A stretch of DNA of 37,947 bases from an uncultured Alphaproteobacteria bacterium (GCA_902589095.1 CACIRR010000007.1:1-37947); one strand, 5' to 3'; counted from the first letter of the stretch, positions 26,590 to 36,561 are shown. Made by a program: numbers and translations. The notes: generated by a model not told the origin, from the sequence alone.

Positions 26590-28957
26590 ATTTAAAATAT
26601 ATAAGAATTGATGGTAACAAAATCATTACTCCTAACATTGCGAATAGCATTGCCATTGCTGTGAATATACCGAACAATACTGTAGGTATAAAGTTTGAGA
26701 AACTTAAAACAGAAAAACCTAATGCTATAGTAATTGATGTTGTTAACACAGCTAAACCTGCTGATGAGTTTGTTAATTTTATTGAATCCATTAATTCATG
26801 TTTTTTCTTAAATTCTTTAAAACGATACAAATAATGAATAGTGTTGTCTACAGCAATACCGATAGTTATTGCTGCTATTGTTATTGTCATTATATCTAAA
26901 GGAATTGATAAATAGCCTATAATTCCTAATATTAAAGATGATGCTAAAATATTAGGTAGTATACCTATTATGCTTAATTTTATTGATTTAAACAAAATAA
27001 TAAACATGAAGAAAATGATTAGCACTACAAAGCCAAGTGATTTAATTTGAGAATCAAATAAAGAATCTAACATATTATTATACAAGACTAACAATCCATT
27101 TACTCTAAAATTATCAACATAAGGGCTGTCATAAGTATTCAAATAAGCTTTGATTTCTTTTATTAAATTTGCTCTGCTTATATTTCCTGAGTCTTTTATT
27201 CTTGCTGTTATTTTTGCCATGTTTTCATCTATAAGTAAGTAAGGATAAATAAGATTTTTTTTATAATCCTCGGGTATTTCATTATAAATTACTGATAATT
27301 CAAACATATCTAATGGCTTTTTATTAATTAAATTTGCCATATCAATTAGAGAAACTATTGACTGAACTTTACCAATCTCTTTTCTTTTGTCTAAATAATT
27401 ATGGATATCATTTATTACATCTATTTTTTCTTCTGTGAACCAAATTATATTCTGATCACTTACAAAAATATCTCCGTCAAACATATCTTCATCTCCAAAA
27501 ATATCTTCATCGTTACTATCTAAGTTGTCAAAATTTTCTAAGTCATCTGAGTCACTAAAATTAATAATTATATCTAATGGAGTAGTGCCTCCTAACTCCT
27601 CATCAATTAATTTCATACCTTTGTAAATTTCAGTATTTTTTTTAAAGTAGTTTATAAAACTATTTTCTACATTTAAATTTCTTAACCCCACAAAAGAAAA
27701 TAAGAATAAAATTAAACTTGCAAATATAATAATTTTATTAAAATTTTTAACAAGTCTAGAAAAGAAATCTTTAAATTTTAGAAAATTGTTATTTCGTTTT
27801 AAATTATTTGAAGCTACAATAAGCATCAGAGGTAGAATTGTAAAAGAGCAACAAAATGATATTGTTAAAGCAATAATCATAATAAATCCAAAATCAACTA
27901 TTGGCTTTATGTCAGTTATAGCTAAAGATCCAAATGCAACAATAGTTGTTAAAGTTGTATAAAAACAAGGCCAAAACATTTTAGAAAAGGTGATTTGAAT
28001 TTTGAATTTTTTTTCTTTGTCTAATAATCTGTAATAATTAATTATATGTATGTTCATTGATACAGACAAAATAAATACCAACGATGCAAAATTTGAAGAT
28101 ACAGCAGTAACTTCAATTTGTAGAAATGAAATTATTCCAAAAATAACAAAAACTGCATATAAAGAGCTAAACAAGCAAATGATAACAAATTTAATTTCTT
28201 TAAATATAAAAAATAAAACTAAAATAATAATCAATGTCACTAAAAAACTAAAAGTAACTATATCTTTCTTAACAAAATTGATGACATCGTTAGCAATCAG
28301 TTCAATACCGCCTAAGTAATATTCATTATTATCCTCTATTTTATTAACTACGTTTCTTATATCTGAAATAAGTATATTTCTTTGAGCGTCGTTAGCTTTC
28401 TTTATATTTAAAAATTCTTTTCTAGAAATGTTAAGTGAATTTAAATCAACTCTTGCTTTTTCCATTTCTAAATTTTTTTCTAAATATATTATCAGTGAAA
28501 AAACATTTGATTTATTATTAACTATTTGGTCCTTGTATATTGGATTATTTGAGAATTCTTTCAAAACGTCACTTATATTGTACTTTGAATTTTTTAATGT
28601 TTCTATGTTATCTGCACTCAACGTATTAAGTGAAGCATTATTCAAAAATAATATTGGTGCATCAATAAAACTAAATACTCTATTTACATTTTTAATTTTT
28701 AATAATTCTTGAGATAATAATTGAAATTTATTTATAAATTTTTGATCTACATCTCTATTATTTTTAACTGCAAGTATTAAAAAATTTTCTGCAGTAAATA
28801 ATTTATTATATTCATTAAAATATATAAAATCTAAGTCATTCTTTGCTACTAATGTATCTGACGAAGCATCAATTCTAAAATTTTTAATGTGAATTGCAGA
28901 AAAAATTATCATAAATAAAGATAATAAAAATAAAAAAGATAATCTGAATTTTGACAA
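26582..28957 (-). CDS. RND-superfamily / MMPL-type transporter (HpnN-like)
   Basis: Two 5-6 TM bundles; ITIGIAVDNTIHYLYRFKEFKKK in the second half; SLVFILSVSMNIHIINYYRLLDKE in the first; about 790 aa. Confidence 0.88.
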   Translation of the reverse strand: MSKFRLSFLFLLSLFMIIFSAIHIKNFRIDASSDTLVAKNDLDFIYFNEYNKLFTAENFLILAVKNNRDVDQKFINKFQLLSQELLKIKNVNRVFSFIDAPILFLNNASLNTLSADNIETLKNSKYNISDVLKEFSNNPIYKDQIVNNKSNVFSLIIYLEKNLEMEKARVDLNSLNISRKEFLNIKKANDAQRNILISDIRNVVNKIEDNNEYYLGGIELIANDVINFVKKDIVTFSFLVTLIIILVLFFIFKEIKFVIICLFSSLYAVFVIFGIISFLQIEVTAVSSNFASLVFILSVSMNIHIINYYRLLDKEKKFKIQITFSKMFWPCFYTTLTTIVAFGSLAITDIKPIVDFGFIMIIALTISFCCSFTILPLMLIVASNNLKRNNNFLKFKDFFSRLVKNFNKIIIFASLILFLFSFVGLRNLNVENSFINYFKKNTEIYKGMKLIDEELGGTTPLDIIINFSDSDDLENFDNLDSNDEDIFGDEDMFDGDIFVSDQNIIWFTEEKIDVINDIHNYLDKRKEIGKVQSIVSLIDMANLINKKPLDMFELSVIYNEIPEDYKKNLIYPYLLIDENMAKITARIKDSGNISRANLIKEIKAYLNTYDSPYVDNFRVNGLLVLYNNMLDSLFDSQIKSLGFVVLIIFFMFIILFKSIKLSIIGILPNILASSLILGIIGYLSIPLDIMTITIAAITIGIAVDNTIHYLYRFKEFKKKHELMDSIKLTNSSAGLAVLTTSITIALGFSVLSFSNFIPTVLFGIFTAMAMLFAMLGVMILLPSILIYFKYD

Positions 28958-29048
28958 ATTACTGCTCCATTTAATTAATGTAAAAATAAATAGTAATGAT
29001 CAATACTTTTACAATTAACAGTTAAATTCGCAATTACATATTAATGCT

Positions 29049-29076
29049 ATTAAAATAATAATAATTTTTTTGTCAA
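29049..29076 (-). promoter_or_regulatory. Putative sigma70-type promoter for the MMPL-type gene
   Basis: On the minus strand TTGACA (29076-29071), N16, TTTAAT (29054-29049); 6/6 and 5/6 matches in a 138-bp intergenic region. Confidence 0.45.
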
Positions 29077-29095
29077 TAAAATGACTTTTTTATAT

Positions 29096-30601
29096 CTACT
29101 CAATTAAATCATCATAATCTTTCGAAACTAAGTCACTAAATTTCGTAAAATTAGGGTCAAAATGAGCTTTAATGGTACCTATAGGGCCATGTCTTTGTTT
29201 GGCTATTATAATTTCAGCAGTATTGTGAGCTTTTTCACATAAATCACGCCATCTATTATGTCTTTCATCATATTTATCTTCTGACTCCTCAGGTTTTTTA
29301 ATAGGCTCCATTCTTTCAAGATAATAACTTTCTCTAAAGATAAACATAACAACATCAGAGTCTTGTTCAATTGTGCCACTCTCTCTTAAATCAGCAAGTT
29401 GAGGTCTCTTATCTTCTCTTTGCTCAACTTGTCTTGATAATTGAGAGAGTGCAACAATTGGTATATTTAATTCTTTTGCTATTGCTTTTAATCCTCTTGT
29501 AATTTCAGATATTTCTTGCACTCTGCCATCATTCTTTTTGTTAGGACTCCCTGACATTAATTGAAGATAATCAATGATTATCAAATTAATATCATGCAAT
29601 CTTTTTAATCTTCTCGCTCTCGCGCGAAGAGAAGGAATTGTTAAAATTGGATTATCATCTATAATTAAGTTTAGGCTTTCTAATTTAGAGCTTATGTTTG
29701 CAATATTTTTAAAATCATCTTTAGATAATTCAGCTTTACGCATTTTATCGCCTGAAATCTTTGATTGTTCTGCTAATATCCTTGTTGCTAATTGCTCTGA
29801 AGACATCTCTAGAGAAAAGAAAACTACCTTTCCTCCATCAGTAAGTGTTTTTTCCCCTTCTGAATTTTCAATTTCTTTAAATCTTTCTGCTGCATTAAAA
29901 GCTATATTAGTGCCAAGAGCTGTTTTTCCCATTGATGGTCTACCAGCTACTATTATTAAATCTGAATTGTGAAGACCTCCTAATTTTTTATCTAAATCTT
30001 TTAATCCTGTTGCTAAACCAGCAATTTTACCATCTCTTTTAAAAGCCTCATTTATAATATCTACAGCGTTTTTTAATGCTTCTCTAAAAAAAGAATATTT
30101 TCTATCAGTATTACCTGTTTGAGATAACTGGTAAAGTTCATTTTCTGCTTTTTCAATTAGTTCGGAACCTTCGGAATTTTCTTCATTTTGAGTTGTATCG
30201 CTTATGAGATTTTGTCCAATTGATATTAGATTTCTTTTTATATGAAGATCATATATAATTTTTCCATATTGATAAGGATTTTGGGTTGAGGGAGCAGTAT
30301 CCTTAATCTGATTAAGATATTTTAAGTTGTCGAAATCAAAATCATTTGAAGGCAAATAACTTTTAAGTGTAATCGGTGAAACTAACATATTTTTGTTTAA
30401 CAACATTGAGATTGTCTTAAAAATTATTTGATTATTTGGTTCAATAAAATGTTTATCTTCAAGAAAATCTGCTACTTTTTCATAATTTTTATTATCCCAT
30501 AAAATTGCACCAATTAGGGCTTGCTCAGCTTCAATATTTGAAAAAATCTCTGCTGTTTTTGAATTTTCCTTTTCTAAATTTATAACTTCATTTGTCTGCA
30601 C
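29096..30601 (-). CDS. dnaB: Replicative DNA helicase DnaB (no intein)
   Basis: IVAGRPSMGKTALGTNIA; VVFFSLEMSSEQLATRILAEQ; IIIDYLQLMSG; LADLRESGTIEQDSDVVMFIFR. Confidence 0.98.
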   Translation of the reverse strand: MQTNEVINLEKENSKTAEIFSNIEAEQALIGAILWDNKNYEKVADFLEDKHFIEPNNQIIFKTISMLLNKNMLVSPITLKSYLPSNDFDFDNLKYLNQIKDTAPSTQNPYQYGKIIYDLHIKRNLISIGQNLISDTTQNEENSEGSELIEKAENELYQLSQTGNTDRKYSFFREALKNAVDIINEAFKRDGKIAGLATGLKDLDKKLGGLHNSDLIIVAGRPSMGKTALGTNIAFNAAERFKEIENSEGEKTLTDGGKVVFFSLEMSSEQLATRILAEQSKISGDKMRKAELSKDDFKNIANISSKLESLNLIIDDNPILTIPSLRARARRLKRLHDINLIIIDYLQLMSGSPNKKNDGRVQEISEITRGLKAIAKELNIPIVALSQLSRQVEQREDKRPQLADLRESGTIEQDSDVVMFIFRESYYLERMEPIKKPEESEDKYDERHNRWRDLCEKAHNTAEIIIAKQRHGPIGTIKAHFDPNFTKFSDLVSKDYDDLIE

Positions 30602-30696
30602 ATTTCTTTACTAATTTAAAAATTTATTTTAACAATAAATCTTATGCAGATTTAAATTTAAGTAGTTAATATCTATTTGATAAAGTGTGTATAAAA

Positions 30697-31140
30697 CTAA
30701 TTCTTATGAACATTAATTTTAATAGTTTCTTTTATATCAGTATAAGGGTTAACTATTATTTCGTGTTCTCCAATTGATCTTATTTGTTCACCAAGAACAA
30801 TATCATCTGAATGAATTTTTACTTCATTTTCTTTGAGGAAATTTAGAATTTCTTTTTTTGATATAGCTCCATACAATTGACCCTTTTCATCAGCTTCTTT
30901 GCTAAATTCGATATTTAATTTTTTAATATTTTCAATTGTTTGCTTAGCTTGCTCAAGTTTTTTATTTTCAGTAATTTTAATTTCTTCTTTAATTTTTTCA
31001 TAATACTCTAAGTTTTTTTTATTTTCTCTTAGAGCCATCTTATTTGGCAGCAAAAAATTTCTTGCATAGCCATCTTTAACATTTACAAGCTCACCAATTT
31101 TGCCAAGCTTTTTTACATTTGTTGTTAAAATTACTTTCAT
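30697..31140 (-). CDS. rplI: 50S ribosomal protein L9
   Basis: MKVILTTNVKKLGKIGELVNVKDGYARNFLLPNKMA. Confidence 0.98.
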   Translation of the reverse strand: MKVILTTNVKKLGKIGELVNVKDGYARNFLLPNKMALRENKKNLEYYEKIKEEIKITENKKLEQAKQTIENIKKLNIEFSKEADEKGQLYGAISKKEILNFLKENEVKIHSDDIVLGEQIRSIGEHEIIVNPYTDIKETIKINVHKN

Positions 31141-31141
31141 A

Positions 31142-31420
31142 TTAATTGAAAAATTTATTAGTGTATGACATCAATGCTAAAAATCTTGCTCTTTTGATAG
31201 CTAAAGATAATTCTTTTTGCTTACCCCTAGAGACATTGGTGATTCTGCTTGGAATAATCTTACCTTTTTCGCTTATATACTTAGATAATAGCTTTGTATC
31301 TTTATAGTCAATATTTGGTGAATTTTTATTACTGAAAGGACAAAATCTTTTCCTATCCTCAAATGGGCTATTTTTAGAGTCGTCTCTATTTCTTGTTCTA
31401 TTATTTTTAGTTTTTTTCAT
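31142..31420 (-). CDS. rpsR: 30S ribosomal protein S18
   Basis: [51 protein letters not shown]. Confidence 0.98.
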   Translation of the reverse strand: MKKTKNNRTRNRDDSKNSPFEDRKRFCPFSNKNSPNIDYKDTKLLSKYISEKGKIIPSRITNVSRGKQKELSLAIKRARFLALMSYTNKFFN

Positions 31421-31733
31421 TATTTAGTTTGGTTGGTAATTCTTGATGTTGATTCACTCTAATAAATAAATGTCTTAGAATATTATCATTCTGATTTAAT
31501 GTTTTTGTAATTTTTTGGATGTTACTGCCATTAATTTCAAGTTGAAAATACTTGTAGAAAGCTTTTTTAAAATTATTAATATCGTAGCTAAGATCCCTTA
31601 AGCCCCAATCTTCAGTGTTAGTAATTTTTCCTGTATTTTTTAAAATAATATCTTCAAAATTTTTAGTGTTTTGCTCTATTAAATTATTTGATAGTTCAGG
31701 ACTAATAAGTAATACGGCTTCAAATTTGTTCAT
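31407..31733 (-). CDS. rpsF: 30S ribosomal protein S6
   Basis: [38 protein letters not shown]; canonical rpsF-rpsR-rplI order. Confidence 0.97.
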   Translation of the reverse strand: MNKFEAVLLISPELSNNLIEQNTKNFEDIILKNTGKITNTEDWGLRDLSYDINNFKKAFYKYFQLEINGSNIQKITKTLNQNDNILRHLFIRVNQHQELPTKLNNEKN

Positions 31734-31821
31734 TTTACTCCATGGTTAAATCTTAATAAAATTAATTATCAAGAGAAGTTCTGGTTGCATATATTGATAT
31801 TTTAAAATAAATCAACCATTA

Positions 31822-32754
31822 ATGACAAGCATAGTTTTTCCGGGCCAGGGTAGTCAATTTCCAGGAATGGCAAGAGACTTTTATGATAACTTTAGAGAAT
31901 TCAAAGATGTTTTTTTAGAGATAAAGGACTCAACCAAAATAAATTTGGAAAAAATTATATTTAGTGACAATCATGAACTTTTAAATACTACAAATTTTAC
32001 TCAAATATCAATTTTTGCAGTCTCTATTGGAATTTACAAGACAATGGAGTCATGTTTTGGATTTGATTTTCAAAATTCAAACATAAGATACATGTTAGGT
32101 CATTCTTTGGGCGAATATTCAGCTATAGCTGCAAGTAGATCTCTTTCGATTTCTGAAGTATCTATACTTTTAAAAAAAAGAGGAGAGCTTATGAATACAG
32201 CTGTTGAGCCAAACTCAACTTCAATGGCGGCTTTGATTGGATTGAATTGTGATAAAATTGAAGATGTTATAAAAAAAAATAATTTAGAAATAGAGATAGC
32301 AAATGATAACTCGCCAGGACAAGTTGTGGTTTCAGGCTTATATCAAGATATTATAAATTCAGAAAAAATTTTTGTATCTGCGGGAATAAAAAAATTTGTA
32401 AAACTGAATGTATCTGCAGCATTTCACAGTAAATTTATGACAGAAGCTCAAGAAAATCTAAATTTGGAAATTGATAAAGTAAAATTTGTAGATCCAATTT
32501 GTTCTATTATTTCTAATTATGACGCATCAGTAAATGCAACTTCAAAAAATATAATTAACAATCTTAAATTGCAGATGTCAAATAGAGTACGCTGGACAGA
32601 TAGTATTTTGGAATTAGAAAAAAATGAAGAAAATACTATTGTTGAAATTGGTCCAGGTAAGGTATTATCAGGTCTTATTAAAAGAATATCAAGAAATTTT
32701 GATATAATTTCAATTAATAATATAGAAGACTTAGAAAAAATTAAATTATTATGA
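31822..32754 (+). CDS. fabD: Malonyl CoA-ACP transacylase
   Basis: VFPGQGSQFPGMARDFYDNF; GHSLGEYSAIAASRSLS; AAFHSKFM. Confidence 0.97.
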   Translation: MTSIVFPGQGSQFPGMARDFYDNFREFKDVFLEIKDSTKINLEKIIFSDNHELLNTTNFTQISIFAVSIGIYKTMESCFGFDFQNSNIRYMLGHSLGEYSAIAASRSLSISEVSILLKKRGELMNTAVEPNSTSMAALIGLNCDKIEDVIKKNNLEIEIANDNSPGQVVVSGLYQDIINSEKIFVSAGIKKFVKLNVSAAFHSKFMTEAQENLNLEIDKVKFVDPICSIISNYDASVNATSKNIINNLKLQMSNRVRWTDSILELEKNEENTIVEIGPGKVLSGLIKRISRNFDIISINNIEDLEKIKLL

Positions 32755-33476
32755 AACATAAAATTTTTATAACTGGTGCATCTGGCGGTATTGGAAGTGC
32801 AATTACAAAAAAATTTCATGAAATAGGACATCATTTAATATTAACTTCTTCATCTAAAGAAAAGTTATTAAAATTAAGTGAATTGTATGGTGATCATCAT
32901 GACTACTACGTTTTAGATTTGTCTGATCTCCAAAGTCTTACATCTGTGATGAATGAAATTGTTGAAAATCATCCAGATATTTCAATTTTAATTAATAATG
33001 CGGGTTTGACTTCAGATAGTCTCCTTCTGCGCATGAAATTAAATCAGTGGCAAGAAGTTATGAATACTAATCTTTCATCAAATTTTGTAATTATTAAATC
33101 CGCTTTGTCCAATATGATAAAAAATAAAAGGGGAAAAATTATTGGAATATCATCAGTCGTAGCAATATCTGGTAATCCTGGTCAGTCAAATTATGTTAGT
33201 TCTAAATCAGGTATGATAGGTTTTTATAAATCTATCGCGCATGAAGTTGCAAGCAGGAATATTAATGTTAACTTAGTCTCACCAGGTTTCATAGTTTCTC
33301 CCATGACTGATAAGCTAACAGAAGCTCAAAAAAATAAAATGCTTGAAAATATACCCATGAAAAAATTTGGAGAGCCAAATGATGTTGCAAATCTAGTTTA
33401 TTTTTTATCATCTAATGAAGCATCTTACATAACTGGACAGAATTTTCATGTAAATGGTGGGATGTTAATGGTTTAA
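32751..33476 (+). CDS. fabG: 3-oxoacyl-ACP reductase
   Basis: ITGASGGIGSAITKKFHEIG; NNAGLTSDSLLLRMK; YVSSKSGMIGFYKSIA; ATGA overlap with fabD. Confidence 0.97.
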   Translation: MKHKIFITGASGGIGSAITKKFHEIGHHLILTSSSKEKLLKLSELYGDHHDYYVLDLSDLQSLTSVMNEIVENHPDISILINNAGLTSDSLLLRMKLNQWQEVMNTNLSSNFVIIKSALSNMIKNKRGKIIGISSVVAISGNPGQSNYVSSKSGMIGFYKSIAHEVASRNINVNLVSPGFIVSPMTDKLTEAQKNKMLENIPMKKFGEPNDVANLVYFLSSNEASYITGQNFHVNGGMLMV

Positions 33477-33480
33477 ACTG

Positions 33481-33509
33481 TTGACATATACAGAATTAAT
33501 AATTTATTA
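33481..33509 (+). promoter_or_regulatory. Putative sigma70-type promoter for acpP
   Basis: TTGACA at 33481-33486 with a weak -10 (TTTATT 33503-33508 or TTATTA 33504-33509) at 16-17 bp, followed by a strong AAGGAG Shine-Dalgarno (33525-33530) before the acpP ATG at 33537. Confidence 0.45.
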
Positions 33510-33536
33510 AAATCTAATAACTTTAAGGAGAAACAT

Positions 33537-33770
33537 ATGAGTGAAGTTCAAGATCAAGTTAAAAAAATAGTCATTGATCATTTAGGAATAGACGAGTCTA
33601 AAGTTACACCTGAGGCGAAGTTTATTGATGATCTAGGTGCAGACAGTTTAGATACTGTTGAGCTAGTTATGGCTTTCGAAGAAAAGTTTGGTATAGAAAT
33701 TCCAGATGATGCTGCTGAAACAATACAAACTGTTCAAAATGCAATAGATTATATTGAAAGTAAAAAATAA
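33537..33770 (+). CDS. acpP: Acyl carrier protein
   Basis: [30 protein letters not shown] with DSL phosphopantetheine site. Confidence 0.99.
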   Translation: MSEVQDQVKKIVIDHLGIDESKVTPEAKFIDDLGADSLDTVELVMAFEEKFGIEIPDDAAETIQTVQNAIDYIESKK

Positions 33771-33787
33771 TTTTTTAACAATTAATA

Positions 33788-35044
33788 ATGAGAAGAGTCG
33801 TTGTTACCGGAATAGGTTTACTTTCTTCTATTGGTGTTGGAAAAGAAAATGTCTGGACCAATCTTCTTAGTGGGAAATCTGGAATTAAAAAAATCAATAA
33901 TTTTAATACAGATGAATTTACTTGCAAAATTGCTGGCTATATTTCTAATGATGAAAGTAATGATAATTATTTTAATATTTCCTCTCATTTAGACAATAAA
34001 GAAATTAAAAGAAATGATAGATTCATTCAATATGGCATTGTTGCAGCTAAGTTAGCTGTTGAAGACTCAGGTATTGAAAATTTATCAGACCAGGATAAAT
34101 TAAACACAGGAGTAATTGTCGGCTCAGGGATAGGAGGTTTAGAAACTATCTATAACGGTTCATTAACTCTAAATAATAATGGGCCAAGAAAGTTATCACC
34201 ATTTTTTATCCCATCATCTCTTATCAATTTATTATCAGGTCAAATCTCTATCAAGTATGGTTTTAAGGGCCCTAACCACTCAGTTGTTACTGCTTGCGCA
34301 ACTGGAGCACATTCAATCGGTGATGCAGGGGAAATTATCAAAAGAGGTGCAGCAGATATTATGATTGCAGGAGGAGCTGAAGCAGCTGTCTGTGAGTTAG
34401 GTCTTGCAGGATTTTGTGCAGCTAGAAGTCTAAGCACTTCATATAATGATACTCCAGAGTTAGCATCAAGACCTTGGGATAAAAATAGAGATGGTTTTGT
34501 AATGGGTGAGGGGGCAGGAATAGTAGTTTTAGAAGAGCTTGAACATGCAAAAAAAAGAGGTGCTAAAATATATGCTGAACTGATTGGTTATGGGATGTCT
34601 GGTGATGCCTATCATATTACTGCTCCATCAGAAGATGGTGATGGTGGATTTAGAGCAATGAAGCAAGCTATAAAAATGGCTAATATTTATCCTGAAGATA
34701 TTGATTATCTTAATGCTCATGGAACATCTACCCTTAAGGGTGATCAAATAGAGTTAAATGCTATTATGAGGTTATTTGATAAACATAAAAATTTATTTGT
34801 AAGTTCTACAAAGTCATCAATAGGCCATTTGTTAGGGGCAGCTGGAAGTGTTGAGTCAATTTTTTCTATTTTAGCAATAAATAATTCAGTAGCACCAGGA
34901 ACATTAAACTTAGAAGATCCAATAGAATCTAATAATATTAATCTTGTAGCAAAAGTTCCAATTGAGACCAAAATTAATATTGCATTGAGTAATTCCTTTG
35001 GTTTTGGAGGAACAAATACTGCTTTACTATTTAAGAATTTTTAG
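33788..35044 (+). CDS. fabF: Beta-ketoacyl-ACP synthase II
   Basis: RRVVVTGIGLLSSIGVG; NHSVVTACATGAHSIGDAG; NAHGTSTLKGDQIE; NSFGFGGTN. Confidence 0.98.
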   Translation: MRRVVVTGIGLLSSIGVGKENVWTNLLSGKSGIKKINNFNTDEFTCKIAGYISNDESNDNYFNISSHLDNKEIKRNDRFIQYGIVAAKLAVEDSGIENLSDQDKLNTGVIVGSGIGGLETIYNGSLTLNNNGPRKLSPFFIPSSLINLLSGQISIKYGFKGPNHSVVTACATGAHSIGDAGEIIKRGAADIMIAGGAEAAVCELGLAGFCAARSLSTSYNDTPELASRPWDKNRDGFVMGEGAGIVVLEELEHAKKRGAKIYAELIGYGMSGDAYHITAPSEDGDGGFRAMKQAIKMANIYPEDIDYLNAHGTSTLKGDQIELNAIMRLFDKHKNLFVSSTKSSIGHLLGAAGSVESIFSILAINNSVAPGTLNLEDPIESNNINLVAKVPIETKINIALSNSFGFGGTNTALLFKNF

Positions 35045-35954
35045 TTTATTAATAATTTTTCTTTTAATATTTTCTTCATATTTATTATTTTTTAAAGAAA
35101 TTAAATTAAAAAATAATAGTATTAGTATTCAAAAAAATGAAAGTGTTAAAAATATTATTGACTCAAACTTTGAAAATTTAAACTTTATTGAAATAATTTT
35201 TTCAGAATTTTTTTTGTTGATACATTCAAAATATATTCAAAACATTCATTATGGTAGGTTTATTATTCCAGATAATCATAATTTAATAAAAATTATTTCA
35301 ATTATATCAAAACCTTCTAACTTTATTTTAAAATTCACAATTATTGAAGGTTGGGATAAAAACAAATTAACTAAATTACTAGATTCCTTTTTTGCAGAAT
35401 TTAGAGACATTCGATATAAGGAAATTTTAGCTGATACATATTATTTGCAATCATATGAAACATTTGACCAATTCTTGGAAAAATTAAAGAATCAAAAAAA
35501 ACGAATGAAAAAAAAATATCAAGGTCACGAATTACATAATCAATACAGTTTTGACGAACTTATGATTATTGGTTCATTACTTGAGAGAGAAGGAAAAGAT
35601 AATTTAGATAAAAAAATGATTTTTTCAGTTATTCAGAATAGATTAGAAAAAAATATGAAATTGCAAATAGATGCTTCCACCATTTATGCAATTACTAATG
35701 GAAACTATGATTTAGACAGGGATCTTCTAATTAATGATCTTAAAATTAAACATCCATATAATACTTATTATATTAAAGGCCTTCCTCCAGGACCAATTTC
35801 TTATGTGGGAAAAAAAACAATGGAATTAATTTATGAAAATTATAAAAGTAATTATTTATATTATTTTTATAATAATATTGAAGGTAAACATATTTATTCA
35901 GAAACATATGATGAGCATAGAAGGAAATTAAGTGAATATCGAAATAAAAAATAA
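34998..35954 (+). CDS. mltG: Endolytic murein transglycosylase MltG (start uncertain)
   Basis: IIGSLLEREGK (catalytic Glu), IQNRLEKNMKLQIDASTIYA, HPYNTYYIKGLPPGPISYVGKKTME, GKHIYSETYDEH. The listed start is TTG at 34998, inside fabF. Confidence 0.92.
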   Translation: MVLEEQILLYYLRIFSLLIIFLLIFSSYLLFFKEIKLKNNSISIQKNESVKNIIDSNFENLNFIEIIFSEFFLLIHSKYIQNIHYGRFIIPDNHNLIKIISIISKPSNFILKFTIIEGWDKNKLTKLLDSFFAEFRDIRYKEILADTYYLQSYETFDQFLEKLKNQKKRMKKKYQGHELHNQYSFDELMIIGSLLEREGKDNLDKKMIFSVIQNRLEKNMKLQIDASTIYAITNGNYDLDRDLLINDLKIKHPYNTYYIKGLPPGPISYVGKKTMELIYENYKSNYLYYFYNNIEGKHIYSETYDEHRRKLSEYRNKK

Positions 35955-36561
35955 AATAATAATAATCTCTTCCCCATCAGGTGCTGGTAAAACTACATTA
36001 TGTAAAATGTTATTAAAAAAAATTAATAATATTATTTTGTCAATTTCCTATACTTCTAGAAGTAAAAGATTGAATGAAGTAGATGGAAAAGATTACTACT
36101 TTGTGTCGAAAGAAAAATTTACAAAACTTGAAAAAAAAAATTATTTCATTGAATCTTGTAACAATTTTAATAATTATTATGGTTCACCAATAAAAAACAT
36201 TAAAAAAGCAAATCTATTGAACTGCAATATTCTATTTGATATTGATTGGAAAGGTGCAAGAAAGATAAGAAAAAAATTTAAAAAATCTGACATTATCGAT
36301 ATTTTTATTTTACCTCCCACAGTAAAGGAATTACGAAAAAGACTAGTTAAGAGGGGAAGGGATACAAAAAAAGAGATAGCACTAAGACTTTCCTATGCTT
36401 TAGAGGAAATTAAACATTATAATGAATATGATTATGTTTTAATAAATCAGAATATACATAATACATTAAAGGATATAATTGATATTATAAAGTATCATGA
36501 GCTCATTAAAAATAATGATAAATTGCTAAATAAAAAACTAAAAAAACTTATAAATTTCTAA
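35932..36561 (+). CDS. gmk: Guanylate kinase (GTG start)
   Basis: IIISSPSGAGKTTLCKMLL; SISYTSRSKRLNEVDGKDYYFVSKEKF; DIDWKGARKIRKKF; 23 nt overlap with mltG. Confidence 0.96.
   Translation: MNIEIKNKIIIISSPSGAGKTTLCKMLLKKINNIILSISYTSRSKRLNEVDGKDYYFVSKEKFTKLEKKNYFIESCNNFNNYYGSPIKNIKKANLLNCNILFDIDWKGARKIRKKFKKSDIIDIFILPPTVKELRKRLVKRGRDTKKEIALRLSYALEEIKHYNEYDYVLINQNIHNTLKDIIDIIKYHELIKNNDKLLNKKLKKLINF

Noticed and set aside
29574-29972. 132-aa plus-strand ORF inside dnaB
   Set aside because: Antisense to conserved DnaB motifs; the longest shadow ORF but no independent support.
31734-31821. Possible S6:S18-type autoregulatory leader upstream of rpsF
   Set aside because: Read the reverse strand for a hairpin with a CCG-containing loop as in the known rpsF leader motif; none was apparent.
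34179-34437. Short ORFs on both strands inside fabF
   Set aside because: Overlap the KAS active-site region of fabF; no support.
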